64,000 bases of DNA. Origin: Aminivibrio pyruvatiphilus. Its GTDB lineage: Bacteria; Synergistota; Synergistia; Synergistales; Aminobacteriaceae. The stretch is from the NCBI RefSeq assembly GCF_004366815.1, contig NZ_SORI01000012.1, positions 24,131 through 88,130 of the forward strand, given 5' to 3'. Of the stretch, positions 1 through 9,249 are shown in pieces (the stretch's first letter is position 1; each line of letters opens with the position of its first letter). Below the pieces are notes generated by a model. It searched no databases. It saw nothing but the letters and a program-made list of their open reading frames with translations, and had not been told where the DNA came from. The position numbers and the translations under genes were made by a program.

Positions 1-2
1 TC

Positions 3-125
3 GAGGCGGTCCGCAGGAAAATTCCGTATACGACGACGACTTCCGCGGCCGAAGCGGCCGTGGAAGCCATCGCCGAACTGCAGAAGGGATGCGTTTTCGT
101 CCGTCCCCTGCCGGAAATGAAGTAA
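3..125 (+). CDS. carB: Carbamoyl-phosphate synthase large subunit, C-terminal end (partial)
   Basis: Only the last 40 codons lie in the window; the gene enters from the left edge in frame 3 and stops with TAA at 123. The residues RRKIPYTTTTSAAEAAVEAI match the end of the MGS-like regulatory domain of CarB, where an Arg-rich turn is followed by T-T and an alanine-rich helix. In the family this domain binds allosteric effectors of carbamoyl phosphate synthesis for arginine and pyrimidines. The call rests on this short tail, so it is good but not certain. Confidence 0.7.
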   Translation, partial: EAVRRKIPYTTTTSAAEAAVEAIAELQKGCVFVRPLPEMK

Positions 126-157
126 GTCCGGCAGAAAAGAAGTTGCTTTGTCCGTTA

Positions 158-186
158 TTGACTGCGCTTCGCTTTAGTAATACCAT
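158..186 (+). promoter_or_regulatory. Putative sigma-70 promoter for the YeeE/YedE pair
   Basis: TTGACT (158-163), a 17-base spacer and TACCAT (181-186) lie upstream of the first permease gene and after the carB stop. The -10 match is moderate. Confidence 0.4.
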
Positions 187-230
187 AACGAAGCGATACC
201 GGATTTTTTATCAGCAAAGGAGGGATGGGT

Positions 231-758
231 GTGAGCAAAACGCGGGAAGGATGGAATCCTTATCTTCTCGGCGGACTGGCCGGACTGCTTTCCGTATGGT
301 CGACCTACTATACCGGAAAGTTTTTCGGCGCGTCCACATCCTTCGTGAGGGCTGCGGCCTTCGTGGAGGATAAGGTCATTCCGGAACGGGCGGCGACACT
401 TGAATATCTGGTGAAGAACGCCGCAAAGATGGACTGGCAGATGATGTTGCTTATCGGCATTTTTATCGGTGCCCTGCTTTCGGCTACATTGTTCGGCGAT
501 TTCAAGTTCCAGGCCGTGCCGGACATGTGGAAGAAACACTTCGGTGAAAGCGCCGTGTCCAGGGGTGTGGTGGCCTTTCTCGGCGGTGCGGTGGCCATGT
601 TCGGCGCCCGCCTGGCCGACGGATGCCCCAGCGGACACGGGCTGAGCGGGACCATGCAGCTTGCTGCCAGCGGTTTTTTGGCTCTCATCTGCTTTTTCAT
701 CGCAGGTGCCATAGTGGCCAGAATGATATACGGAGGAGGTGGGCAGAATGGATCTTGA
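231..758 (+). CDS. YeeE/YedE family membrane protein, first half-transporter
   Basis: A multi-helix membrane protein of about 175 residues carrying the family signature G-C-P-S-G-H-G near residue 140, the motif built around the Cys thought to relay sulfur-containing ions such as thiosulfate in YeeE proteins. GTG at 231 is preferred over ATG at 225 because AAAGGAGGG (216-224) would touch the ATG but sits at normal distance from the GTG. Its end overlaps the next gene by 11 bases, so the two are translationally coupled. Substrate is inferred from the family; no TusA-like partner gene lies beside it. Confidence 0.75.
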   Translation: MSKTREGWNPYLLGGLAGLLSVWSTYYTGKFFGASTSFVRAAAFVEDKVIPERAATLEYLVKNAAKMDWQMMLLIGIFIGALLSATLFGDFKFQAVPDMWKKHFGESAVSRGVVAFLGGAVAMFGARLADGCPSGHGLSGTMQLAASGFLALICFFIAGAIVARMIYGGGGQNGS

Positions 759-1347
759 CCAGATCGTAGTCCATCTGAATGAAATTCTCGTCTCCCTCAA
801 GGGCATAGCCAACGCCGTCGACCTCGAGCTCCGTTTCGGCCTGGTCACCGGAATGGTATTCGGCGTCCTTCTCCAGAGGGCCAGGGTGCTTCGCTACGAC
901 AAGCAGCTCGCAGCCCTCCGTTTCAAGGATTTCACCATCCTGAAGTTCATGATGTCGGCAATCATCGTCGGCATGATCGGGACGTATTTCCTCTACGACC
1001 AGGGACTGGTGAAGCTTTCCATAAAACCCACCATCCTGGGCGGGACCATCACCGGAGGCGTCCTCTTCGGAGTCGGCTGGGCCCTTCTGGGCTACTGCCC
1101 CGGCACGTCCATGGGCGCCCTGGGCGAAGGGCGGACCGATGCCCTCTGGGGCATCCTCGGCGCCATCGTCGGCGCGGCCCTCTATGCCGAGATGTTCCCC
1201 TACCTGCAGGATACCCTGCTGAAGATGCACGACTACGGAAAGATCACCCTTCCCCAGCTTCTCGGCGTCAACCACTGGATCGTCATTGCGGGAGTCTCGG
1301 TGGTCTTCCTCCTGTCCTTCGTGCTGATGGAGAAAAAGGGACTGTAA
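748..1347 (+). CDS. YeeE/YedE family membrane protein, second half-transporter
   Basis: The protein of about 199 residues has several membrane segments and the second family motif, G-Y-C-P-G-T-S-M-G-A, near residue 115. Start ATG 748 is set by GGAGGAG at 732-738. The upstream neighbour carries the matching half motif, so the pair probably forms the equivalent of one full-length YeeE permease for a reduced sulfur (possibly selenium) compound. A strong terminator follows at once, making this a two-gene unit. Confidence 0.75.
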   Translation: MDLDQIVVHLNEILVSLKGIANAVDLELRFGLVTGMVFGVLLQRARVLRYDKQLAALRFKDFTILKFMMSAIIVGMIGTYFLYDQGLVKLSIKPTILGGTITGGVLFGVGWALLGYCPGTSMGALGEGRTDALWGILGAIVGAALYAEMFPYLQDTLLKMHDYGKITLPQLLGVNHWIVIAGVSVVFLLSFVLMEKKGL

Positions 1348-1368
1348 TTTATCCCGTTTGCTGCAGCA

Positions 1369-1400
1369 ACGGCCCCCGGATTTTTCCGGGGGCCGTTTTT
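1369..1400 (+). terminator. Intrinsic terminator after the YeeE/YedE pair
   Basis: Perfect 12-bp stem (1369-1380 with 1385-1396), a TTTT loop and a T run. It lies between convergent genes. Confidence 0.9.
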
Positions 1401-4157
1401 CTATCGTTTTTTCAGCAGGGCGGCAAGGGGAAGGAGAAGGAGAATTCCCCAGGGAGACACTCCTCCGGAGCACCCCGGAGCGGACGGATTCTCCGGCGGG
1501 GCGGGCAGGGAGAAGAGCTGGTATCCCCTGTCGTACTGGTCGCCCCACCCTCTCGCGAGAAGATGGTGGGTTCCTCCCGAAGTAAAGGCCCATCCTCCGT
1601 CTCCGGAGATAAAGGGAAAGCGGGGAGAGGCCAGCCCCCATTCACCGCCGCTTCCGTCGGGGCGTGTCCAGGCGGCCAGGGGAGAGGCCATGCTGAGGTC
1701 GCCGAAATACACGAGACCGCCGAAGAGGAGGACGGCCTCCCTTTCCCCGTCGAAGGCCAGCGACCCCTTCCACGTGCTGAAGGGAAGGGAGGTGTCCTGC
1801 CGTGAACCGTCCTCCAGGGAAAAGACGTTCACCGATGACGTGGGGATTTCCACCGTCGAAGAGGTGGATCCCACGGTGAACAGTTCGTAGTGTTTCCCGC
1901 CGGCGACGAAGAGCTTCCCGTCCTCTATGGCGGCTGCCGCGGCGAAGCGCTTCTCCGACAGGGTTCCCCATCGCTGCCATTCGAGGGTCTCGAGGTCGAG
2001 CCGGTAGACGGAATCGACGGTCTTGTCATGAAGGTCCAGGAAAGAGCCCACCACAAATCCTCCGGCCATATAGAAGTATTTCTCTTCCGCCGCCGTTGCC
2101 GGGGAGCCGAGACGGCTTTCCCGGAGTTCTTCGGGCAGGCGGGTGAGCCGGCGGAGCTCTCCCCGTTCCGTGTCGTAGGCGTAGACCCAGCCTTCCGACG
2201 ACTGTCCCGTCAGGAACACCGTCGTTCCCAGTGCGCAGTAGCTCGTGTAGCGGAAGTCGAGGTCGGTCCGGGCCCATTCTTCCCCTTCCCCGCCCAGGGG
2301 AGCTTTCCGCAGGGTCCGGTCCCGGAGCGAAAAAACGGCGGGAAGGTAGCGGCGGACCAGGTTGCCGTATTCGTTCAGCTCTTCGAATCCGGCGGTGCCG
2401 TAGACGAATTCATCCGCCACGGCGGCCTGTCCGGACACGGGAACGGCATGGAAATCCCTGCCGCCTTCGGAAAAGTACACGATGTCCGCCGGGGCAGCTT
2501 CCCCGGGACGGGTGAGCAGGAAGGGGAGGGACGTCAGCCTGTCCTGTCCGTCCGCCACGATTTCCAGGGTCACCCTGCCGTCGGGAAGCTCCCCCGGGGG
2601 CAGGGTGATGACCGTTTCGCCGGAGGTCCGTCCGTCTTCCGGGAGGATGACCCTCCGGCCGTCACTGAGGACGAGGGAAAGAACTCCCCCCTCGGTGAGA
2701 TTGTAGCCTGAGAGCCTGACCTGCCCCCCCGGCATGGGGAACTGGCTCGAGAGCCGGAAGAGGGCCGGCCGGGTGCGCAGGGGTTCCGTGAGGGCCCGTC
2801 CCGCGCTGAGCCGCCCTTCCGTCCGGCTGAGGCCTTCGAGGGAGGGCAGCCTGTCGGCGGTGGAGAGAAGCTGGGCCTTCACGGTCCTCCAGTCCGCCTC
2901 CGGATAAGCGGAGAAGAGCAGGGCGGCGGCCCCCAGGGTCAGCGGCGTTGCCATGGAGGTTCCGGATTTCAGCACCCAGGTGTTCCATGTCCCCCCGATC
3001 CTGGAGGAGTAGCCGTTGGTTACGTACTTGCTCGGAATGGTGGAGAGGATGGTCTCCCCGGGGGCGTGGATGTCCACCGACCTCCGCCCCCACTGGGAGA
3101 AATTGGAGGGCTCGTCGGTCCCGCCGGTGGATCCCACGGAGACGATGTTCCCGAAAGGGAGGGAGGACGGGTAGCTGAAGGAGGCGAAGTCGTTGTCCGT
3201 GGCGAAGTTGCCCGCCGCGGCGAAGACCAGGACGCCCCCTTCCTCGAGTTTCGCCAGGGCTTCCTCGATGGCCCGGCTGTAGGGGATCCCCGTGCCGAAG
3301 GACATGTTCACCGCCCTCACGTTCACGCCCCGGGCCTTCTGTGCGAGGAGATACTCTGTGTTGGCCAGCACGTGGGCGGTTTCGAAGCCCACCAGCGCCA
3401 TGACCCGCACGTTGGGGGCGATGCCGGTGATGCCGTAGTCGTCCTGCCGGGCGGCGATGATGCCGGCGCAGTGGCTGCCGTGCTCGTTCCCGTCGCTGAT
3501 GTCTCCCGTGCCCTCCAGGGCGTTCCAGCCGTTCACGTCGTCGATGTAGCCGTTGCCGTCGTCGTCGATGTTGTTTCCGGGGATTTCGCCCCCGTTCACC
3601 CAGAGGTTGTCCGCGAGATCGTGGATATAAGGCCCTATCCCCGTGTCCATGACGGCCACCACCACCGACGGGTCTCCCCTGGTGACGGTCCAGGCCCGCG
3701 GGGCATCCACGTCCGCCCCGGCGGTGAGATGCACCGGGGCGAAGCCGTTGAGCCAGGAAAGTTCTTCGACGGCGTAGGGGGAGGCCGTGTTGGAGAGGCT
3801 CCACTGGACCCAGTAGTGTTCGTCCTCCGGGGCGTCGAACCAGGTGAGGGGAAGGGAGGGCTCCGCCCAGGCCACACCCTCGAGTTCAGCGAGCTTCCTG
3901 GCGGCGGCTTCAGGGTCGCCCCCTCCGTCGGCGAGGTACACCCCGGTCCGTTCGAGCCTCTGTAGGTCGGAGGCAGAAATGCCTGCTCCCGCGAGAAGTG
4001 AGCGGGCGGAAAGCGTTCCCTTTTCGCCGGGGGGCTGTTCCCGCAGGGCGAACACCACCGTGCCGGAGGGGGCGGAACGCCCCTCCCCGGCACGGGAGGC
4101 GGAAGGAAGCAGGAAGAAAACCGCGAAAAGCAGCGCAGCGGCAATGCTTTTTTTCAT
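1401..4157 (-). CDS. Secreted subtilisin-like (S8) protease with C-terminal Synerg-CTERM tail
   Basis: The 918-residue protein begins with a clear signal peptide (K-K-S, a hydrophobic core, A-G-E). The S8 triad is visible: Asp171 in D-T-G, His226 in H-G-S-H-C-A-G and Ser401 in G-T-S-M-A-T-P, with Asn317 at the oxyanion position. A large C-terminal region with Kelch-like blade pieces (A-G-G and F-G-G turns) follows. The last 25 residues are a Synerg-CTERM signal: G-C-S-G-G, then V-S-P-W-G, a leucine-rich segment and K-K-R, which in this phylum is taken to mark surface sorting. ATG 4157 is chosen because the longer frame upstream runs into the previous gene. It lies 19 bases after the OYE gene. 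Confidence 0.93.
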   Translation of the reverse strand: MKKSIAAALLFAVFFLLPSASRAGEGRSAPSGTVVFALREQPPGEKGTLSARSLLAGAGISASDLQRLERTGVYLADGGGDPEAAARKLAELEGVAWAEPSLPLTWFDAPEDEHYWVQWSLSNTASPYAVEELSWLNGFAPVHLTAGADVDAPRAWTVTRGDPSVVVAVMDTGIGPYIHDLADNLWVNGGEIPGNNIDDDGNGYIDDVNGWNALEGTGDISDGNEHGSHCAGIIAARQDDYGITGIAPNVRVMALVGFETAHVLANTEYLLAQKARGVNVRAVNMSFGTGIPYSRAIEEALAKLEEGGVLVFAAAGNFATDNDFASFSYPSSLPFGNIVSVGSTGGTDEPSNFSQWGRRSVDIHAPGETILSTIPSKYVTNGYSSRIGGTWNTWVLKSGTSMATPLTLGAAALLFSAYPEADWRTVKAQLLSTADRLPSLEGLSRTEGRLSAGRALTEPLRTRPALFRLSSQFPMPGGQVRLSGYNLTEGGVLSLVLSDGRRVILPEDGRTSGETVITLPPGELPDGRVTLEIVADGQDRLTSLPFLLTRPGEAAPADIVYFSEGGRDFHAVPVSGQAAVADEFVYGTAGFEELNEYGNLVRRYLPAVFSLRDRTLRKAPLGGEGEEWARTDLDFRYTSYCALGTTVFLTGQSSEGWVYAYDTERGELRRLTRLPEELRESRLGSPATAAEEKYFYMAGGFVVGSFLDLHDKTVDSVYRLDLETLEWQRWGTLSEKRFAAAAAIEDGKLFVAGGKHYELFTVGSTSSTVEIPTSSVNVFSLEDGSRQDTSLPFSTWKGSLAFDGEREAVLLFGGLVYFGDLSMASPLAAWTRPDGSGGEWGLASPRFPFISGDGGWAFTSGGTHHLLARGWGDQYDRGYQLFSLPAPPENPSAPGCSGGVSPWGILLLLPLAALLKKR

Positions 4158-4176
4158 GGGTGCCCGGCGGCGTACC

Positions 4177-5196
4177 TCAGCTGAAGGCCCGTTTGTACTG
4201 TTCCGGCCAGGGCAGCTCGATTCCCCGCTTCCGGGCTTCAAGAAGGGGGAAGAATGGGTTCCTGAGGAGTTCCCTGCCGAGGGCCACCAGGTCGGCCCGG
4301 TTGTTGCAGAGGGCTTCCTCAATCATCTCCAGGGTGGTGATCATCCCTACGGCGATGGTGGGCACCCCGCAGGCAACCTTGATCATCTCGGCGAAGGAGA
4401 TCTGGTAGCCGGGATAGACGGGGGGAGGAACGGGCGTCACCCCTCCGGAGCTTACATGGACAACATCCACCTCCCGGGTCACCCGGTCGATGATGCGGGC
4501 CATCTCAGTGGGGGTCATGCCGCCTTCGGCGTAATCCTCCGCGGAGACCCGGAGGAACAGTGGCTTTTCCTCGGGCCATTCGGTCCGGACAGCCTGGACG
4601 ACGTCCTGGAGGAACCGGGAACGGCCCTCGAAGTTCACGCCGTAGCCGTCGTGCCGCTTGTTGCTCAGGGGAGAAAGAAACTGGTTCACCAGGTAGCCGT
4701 GGGCGCCGTGGATCTCCACCACGTCGAACCCGGCCTTCAGGGCCCGGCCGGCGGCCGAGGCGAAGGCCCCGGCGACGAAGTCGATGTCCTCCCGGGACAT
4801 TTCGACGGGATCGGGGTATTTCCCGTCGTCGCTGTAGTTCAGGGCGCTGGGGCCGTATATTTTCCCGACCGCGGCGCCGCACTTCCTGCCCGCGTGGTTG
4901 AGCTGGATGCCGATTTTTGCCCCGAGACTGTGAACATGATCCGCCAGCCGGGCGAGAGGGGCGATCTGGTCGTCGCTCCAGAGGCCGAGGCAGTTGTCCG
5001 AGATGCGGCCCTCCGGGACGACTCCCGTGGCTTCCACGATGATGAGTCCTGCGCCTCCGAGGGCGCGGGCGCCGTAGTGGAGGAAGTGAAAATCGGCAGG
5101 AGCGGAATCCGGGGCGCTGTACATGCACATGGGGGGCATGACGATCCGGTTTTTCAGCTCGAGATCCTTGATTCTGAAGGGTTCGTAGGTCTTCAC
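4177..5196 (-). CDS. NADH:flavin oxidoreductase, old yellow enzyme family (YqjM/NamA-like)
   Basis: A 339-residue FMN-dependent TIM-barrel ene-reductase. Family landmarks are the N-terminal K-N-R-I-V-M-P-P-M-C-M-Y segment with the YqjM-type Cys, the flavin-binding Q-L-N-H-A-G-R, the H-G-A-H-G-Y-L active-site pair and the G-R-x-L-L-R phosphate site near the end. It reduces activated double bonds of enones with NAD(P)H in vitro; the natural substrate is unknown. The start is GTG 5196, preceded by AAGGAGG about ten bases upstream. It probably heads a two-gene transcript with the secreted protease, although no functional link is evident. Confidence 0.9.
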   Translation of the reverse strand: MKTYEPFRIKDLELKNRIVMPPMCMYSAPDSAPADFHFLHYGARALGGAGLIIVEATGVVPEGRISDNCLGLWSDDQIAPLARLADHVHSLGAKIGIQLNHAGRKCGAAVGKIYGPSALNYSDDGKYPDPVEMSREDIDFVAGAFASAAGRALKAGFDVVEIHGAHGYLVNQFLSPLSNKRHDGYGVNFEGRSRFLQDVVQAVRTEWPEEKPLFLRVSAEDYAEGGMTPTEMARIIDRVTREVDVVHVSSGGVTPVPPPVYPGYQISFAEMIKVACGVPTIAVGMITTLEMIEEALCNNRADLVALGRELLRNPFFPLLEARKRGIELPWPEQYKRAFS

Positions 5197-5271
5197 GAAG
5201 AACAGGCCTCCTTTATGACAGTATGGTATGGTGAGAGTAGGGTATCACGAAAGGTACGTTTTTGCACCGTA

Positions 5272-5303
5272 GAAAAAACGCCGCCTCCGGAAGGGAGGCG
5301 GCG
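5272..5303 (-). terminator. Intrinsic terminator after the M20-YfcC operon
   Basis: A 10-bp GC stem (5279-5288 with 5294-5303) is followed on the minus strand by a run of six T (5272-5278 on the plus strand reads as A). Confidence 0.88.
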
Positions 5304-5332
5304 CGGCAGTCGTCGTGTACTCGCTGTTTCGT

Positions 5333-6724
<1,392 letters not shown>

Positions 6725-6737
6725 TGCTCTCTCTCCT

Positions 6738-7955
6738 TTACGCTGTTTGGGATTTCGCCCCTTCGGGGGCGAGAAGGTCGAAAATATACCGGATGAAGAC
6801 CGCCACCCCGAGGGGCAGGGCCTCGTCGGGGAAGTTGAACCCCGGGTTGTGGAGGGACACCGGGATCTCTCCGCCCACGCCGAGGCGGAAGATGACCCCT
6901 GCGGGCACGCCCTGGATGAAATAGGCGAAGTCCTCCGAGCCCATCATGGGGGCGGCGAGACGGATGACCCTGTCCTCGCCGAGGACGTCCGCCGCTGCCC
7001 GGGCGATGCGCTCCGTCTCTCCGGCGTCGTTGACCACGGGCGGGATGCCGAACTGGTAGTCGCAGAGGGCCTCGCACCGGTAGGACGCCGCCACGTGGGT
7101 GCAGATGGAGACGAGCCGGTCCCGGATCTTCTGCCGGACATCGGGGGAGAAGCAGCGGACAGTGCCGCCGATTTCCACTTCCTGGGGCACGATGTTGAAG
7201 GCGCTGCCGCCGTGGATCTGGCAGACGGACAGGACGGCCCGGTCGTTTGCCTCGATCTCCCGGGCGAGGATCATCTGGAGGCTGATGACCGCCTGGGCCG
7301 CCGCCGCCAGGGCGTCGCTTCCCCTGTGGGGATAGGCGCCGTGGGTTCCCTTGCCGACGAACTTCACCTTGAAGATGTCGCCCGATGCCATGAAGGGGCC
7401 TGCGTAGACGCCCACGGAGCCGACGGGAACCTCCACGCCGCCGTGAAGGGCGGCCACGAAGTCTACCTTCGGGTTGTCCAGGATGCCGCAGGCGATCATT
7501 TTGTCTGCGCCATAGAGGGTTTCTTCGGCGGGCTGGAAGAAGAGCTTCACCGTTCCGGCGAAGGAGGAACGGGCTTTCTGGAGTGCCTTTGCCGTCCCCA
7601 GCAGGATGGCCGTGTGGCCGTCGTGGCCGCAGGCGTGCATGACGCCGCTGTTTTTCGAGGAATAGGGCACGCCGGTGGCTTCTTCGATGGGAAGGGCGTC
7701 CATGTCGGCCCGAAGCCCCGCCACGGGGGGTTCCCCCTGTCCCTTCCATTCCGCCGTGCCCCTGATGATGCCGAGCACGCCGGTTTCAAGATCCAGAGGA
7801 ACCACTTCGATCCCCGCGGCTTCAAGTTCCTTTGTGACGAACGCCGTGGTCTCGAATTCTTTGAATCCGAGCTCCGGGTTCTCATGAATGCGGTGCCGCG
7901 CCTCGACCACAAACTTCTTCACTTCGTCCACGAGCTTCCAGACCTGTTCCTTCAT
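6738..7955 (-). CDS. M20 family amidohydrolase (aminoacylase/IAA-amino-acid hydrolase type)
   Basis: A 405-residue cytosolic metallo-amidohydrolase of the M20D group. Metal and catalytic motifs are in order: G-L-R-A-D-M-D-A-L-P-I, H-A-C-G-H-D-G-H-T-A, the catalytic E in P-A-E-E, a H-G-G dimerisation-domain His and a late G-S-E-D-F motif. The family cleaves N-acyl or N-carbamoyl amino acids and some dipeptides. GGGAGG precedes ATG 7955 by about nine bases. It is the first gene of an operon with the YfcC carrier, and its leader carries a terminator-like hairpin directly before the ribosome site. Confidence 0.9.
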   Translation of the reverse strand: MKEQVWKLVDEVKKFVVEARHRIHENPELGFKEFETTAFVTKELEAAGIEVVPLDLETGVLGIIRGTAEWKGQGEPPVAGLRADMDALPIEEATGVPYSSKNSGVMHACGHDGHTAILLGTAKALQKARSSFAGTVKLFFQPAEETLYGADKMIACGILDNPKVDFVAALHGGVEVPVGSVGVYAGPFMASGDIFKVKFVGKGTHGAYPHRGSDALAAAAQAVISLQMILAREIEANDRAVLSVCQIHGGSAFNIVPQEVEIGGTVRCFSPDVRQKIRDRLVSICTHVAASYRCEALCDYQFGIPPVVNDAGETERIARAAADVLGEDRVIRLAAPMMGSEDFAYFIQGVPAGVIFRLGVGGEIPVSLHNPGFNFPDEALPLGVAVFIRYIFDLLAPEGAKSQTA

Positions 7956-7973
7956 CTCCCGACCTCCCTTTTG

Positions 7974-8008
7974 AAAAAAACCGTGCTCCTTCTACGGAAG
8001 GGGCACGG
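7974..8008 (-). terminator. Terminator-like hairpin in the M20 leader (possible attenuator)
   Basis: On the minus strand a 12-position stem with one mismatch (8008-7997 with 7992-7981) closes a 4-base loop and is followed by seven T (7980-7974). It sits between the predicted promoter and the M20 ribosome site only 19 bases before the start codon. It could stop read-through from upstream or act as an attenuator; no ligand-binding domain is seen between promoter and hairpin. Confidence 0.6.
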
Positions 8009-8020
8009 TGGATTTCGCTC

Positions 8021-8049
8021 TTGATAATATAATACACAGCCTGCATAAT
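8021..8049 (+). promoter_or_regulatory. Putative sigma-70 promoter for a structured RNA
   Basis: TTGATA (8021-8026), a 17-base spacer and CATAAT (8044-8049), each 5 of 6 to consensus, place a start near 8056, right at the base of the folded RNA that follows. Confidence 0.5.
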
Positions 8050-8053
8050 GCAA
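8024..8053 (-). promoter_or_regulatory. Putative sigma-70 promoter for the M20-YfcC operon
   Basis: TTGCAT (8053-8048) and TATTAT (8029-8024) or TATATT (8031-8026), 16-18 bases apart on the minus strand, facing the M20 gene. It overlaps a promoter running the other way. Confidence 0.5.
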
Positions 8054-8056
8054 CCC

Positions 8057-8297
8057 CAGGCCGGAGACCTAAATCCGCAGCTTTTCCTGGCAGAGGGAGT
8101 GTCGCCGGGCATAAGGTGAATTCGCCCCCCAGGGGCGAAGAGATGATCCCCTGGGGGACAGCGCCCGGGCCGAGAAACCGACAAGGATGTCGGTTTCAGG
8201 TGCAGTTGTCAAGGACGACAATCTGCACCGACGGCCCAAGCGAGCACCGGTGACGCTCCCCGCTGCCTGCGGATTTAGGGGAGATTTCCGGACTCCC
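8057..8297 (+). ncRNA. Candidate structured RNA of unknown class with two GGA-loop hairpins
   Basis: About 240 bases fold into one closed, branched structure. Helix P1 pairs 8068-8080 with 8267-8279 (13 bp, perfect). P2 pairs 8090-8108 with 8247-8266 and uses G-U pairs (8104/8251 and 8100/8255) that would be A-C mismatches on the other strand, which favours the plus strand. Inside are a 10-bp hairpin (8126-8135 with 8148-8157) and a GGGCCG/CGGCCC stem (8167-8172 with 8232-8237) enclosing two hairpins. Their apical loops are AGGA (stem 8174-8183/8188-8197) and AAGGAC (stem 8199-8210/8217-8229). The first, ACAAGGATGT, matches the CsrA-binding consensus. No coding sequence, riboswitch, 6S, SRP, tmRNA or RNase P signature was recognised. 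The 3' end is uncertain: a GGGGAG/CTCCCC hairpin (8278-8297) lacks a T run. Confidence 0.55.
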
Positions 8298-8315
8298 CGG
8301 CTAATTGTCAGCTTC

Positions 8316-9248
8316 TCAGGAACAGCTTCCCTCGCCGCCGTCCCGGCCCATCTTCGTTGCCGCCAGGTGGCTGCTGATCTTCAGGCCATAGGCCGACTCC
8401 ATGGTCCGCACCACGGAAAGGACCTTCAGGATATCGATGCCCGTGGCAATTCCCATGCTCTCCGCCATGTTGGCCATGTCCTCCGTGGCGGCGTTCCCCG
8501 CCGCACCCGGTGCGAAGGGGCACCCTCCCAGGCCGCCGGCGGCCGCGTCGAAGGACGCAAAGCCGAGGCCCATGGCGGCGACCATGTTCGCCAGGGCCAT
8601 GCCGTAGGTGTCGTGAAGATGGAGGGTGAAGGGGTAGTCGCCGTATTTCTGCCGGATGACCGACAGGGTGGATGTCACGTATTTCGGGTCGGCGGTGCCG
8701 ATGGTGTCCGCCATGGTGATGCCGTCCGCTCCTGCCTCAAGGGCCCTGTCGATGACCCTGAGCACTTTCTCCGGCGCCACGGGACCGGCAAAAGGGCAGG
8801 CGAAGGCGGTGGCCACGGAGACCCTGAGCTTCGTGGACCCCTTCAGGGCGGCGACTTTCTCCATCTCCGCTATTGATTCGTCCACCGTCCGCTTCGTGTT
8901 CGCCATGTTGTGGTCCTGGCTGGCGGAGATGACGAAGTTCATCCAGTCCACGCCGGAGGCCAGGGCGCCTTCGGCCCCCCGGAGGTTCGGGATGAGGGCG
9001 ATGGACGTGACCTTCCCCTGCCACTTCTTTTTGAATTCCGCCATTACGTCGGCGGCATCCGCCATCTGGGGAATGGCTTTCGGACTCACGAAGGAGGTCA
9101 CTTCCATGGAGGATATGCCCGTTCCGGCCAGGCCGTCGATGATGGCCACCTTGTGCTCCGTGGGGATGAACTCCTTCACGCTCTGGAAGCCGTCCCGGGG
9201 GCAGACCTCCATAATCTCGATCTTTTGGGGGAGGGACGGAAAGGCCAT
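8316..9248 (-). CDS. Hydroxymethylglutaryl-CoA lyase family protein
   Basis: A 310-residue TIM-barrel lyase of the HMGL/DRE-TIM family. The N-terminal E-V-C-P-R-D-G-F-Q signature supplies the metal-binding Asp and catalytic Arg, H-L-H-D-T-Y-G supplies the metal-binding His pair, and G-G-L-G-G-C-P-F-A-P carries the catalytic Cys loop. The reaction is aldol-type cleavage of a 3-hydroxy-3-methyl acyl-CoA. It is the last gene of a GntR-CoA-transferase-lyase operon, starting one base after the CoA-transferase stop, so the likely pathway is CoA activation of a branched hydroxy acid followed by cleavage. The exact acyl group is inference. Confidence 0.88.
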   Translation of the reverse strand: MAFPSLPQKIEIMEVCPRDGFQSVKEFIPTEHKVAIIDGLAGTGISSMEVTSFVSPKAIPQMADAADVMAEFKKKWQGKVTSIALIPNLRGAEGALASGVDWMNFVISASQDHNMANTKRTVDESIAEMEKVAALKGSTKLRVSVATAFACPFAGPVAPEKVLRVIDRALEAGADGITMADTIGTADPKYVTSTLSVIRQKYGDYPFTLHLHDTYGMALANMVAAMGLGFASFDAAAGGLGGCPFAPGAAGNAATEDMANMAESMGIATGIDILKVLSVVRTMESAYGLKISSHLAATKMGRDGGEGSCS

Positions 9249-9249
9249 G

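Noticed and set aside
8057..8297. 6S RNA, SRP RNA, tmRNA or RNase P RNA as identity of the folded region
   Set aside because: The SRP GGAAG loop, tmRNA tag and acceptor ends, and RNase P core blocks are absent, and the fold is branched rather than a 6S-like rod.
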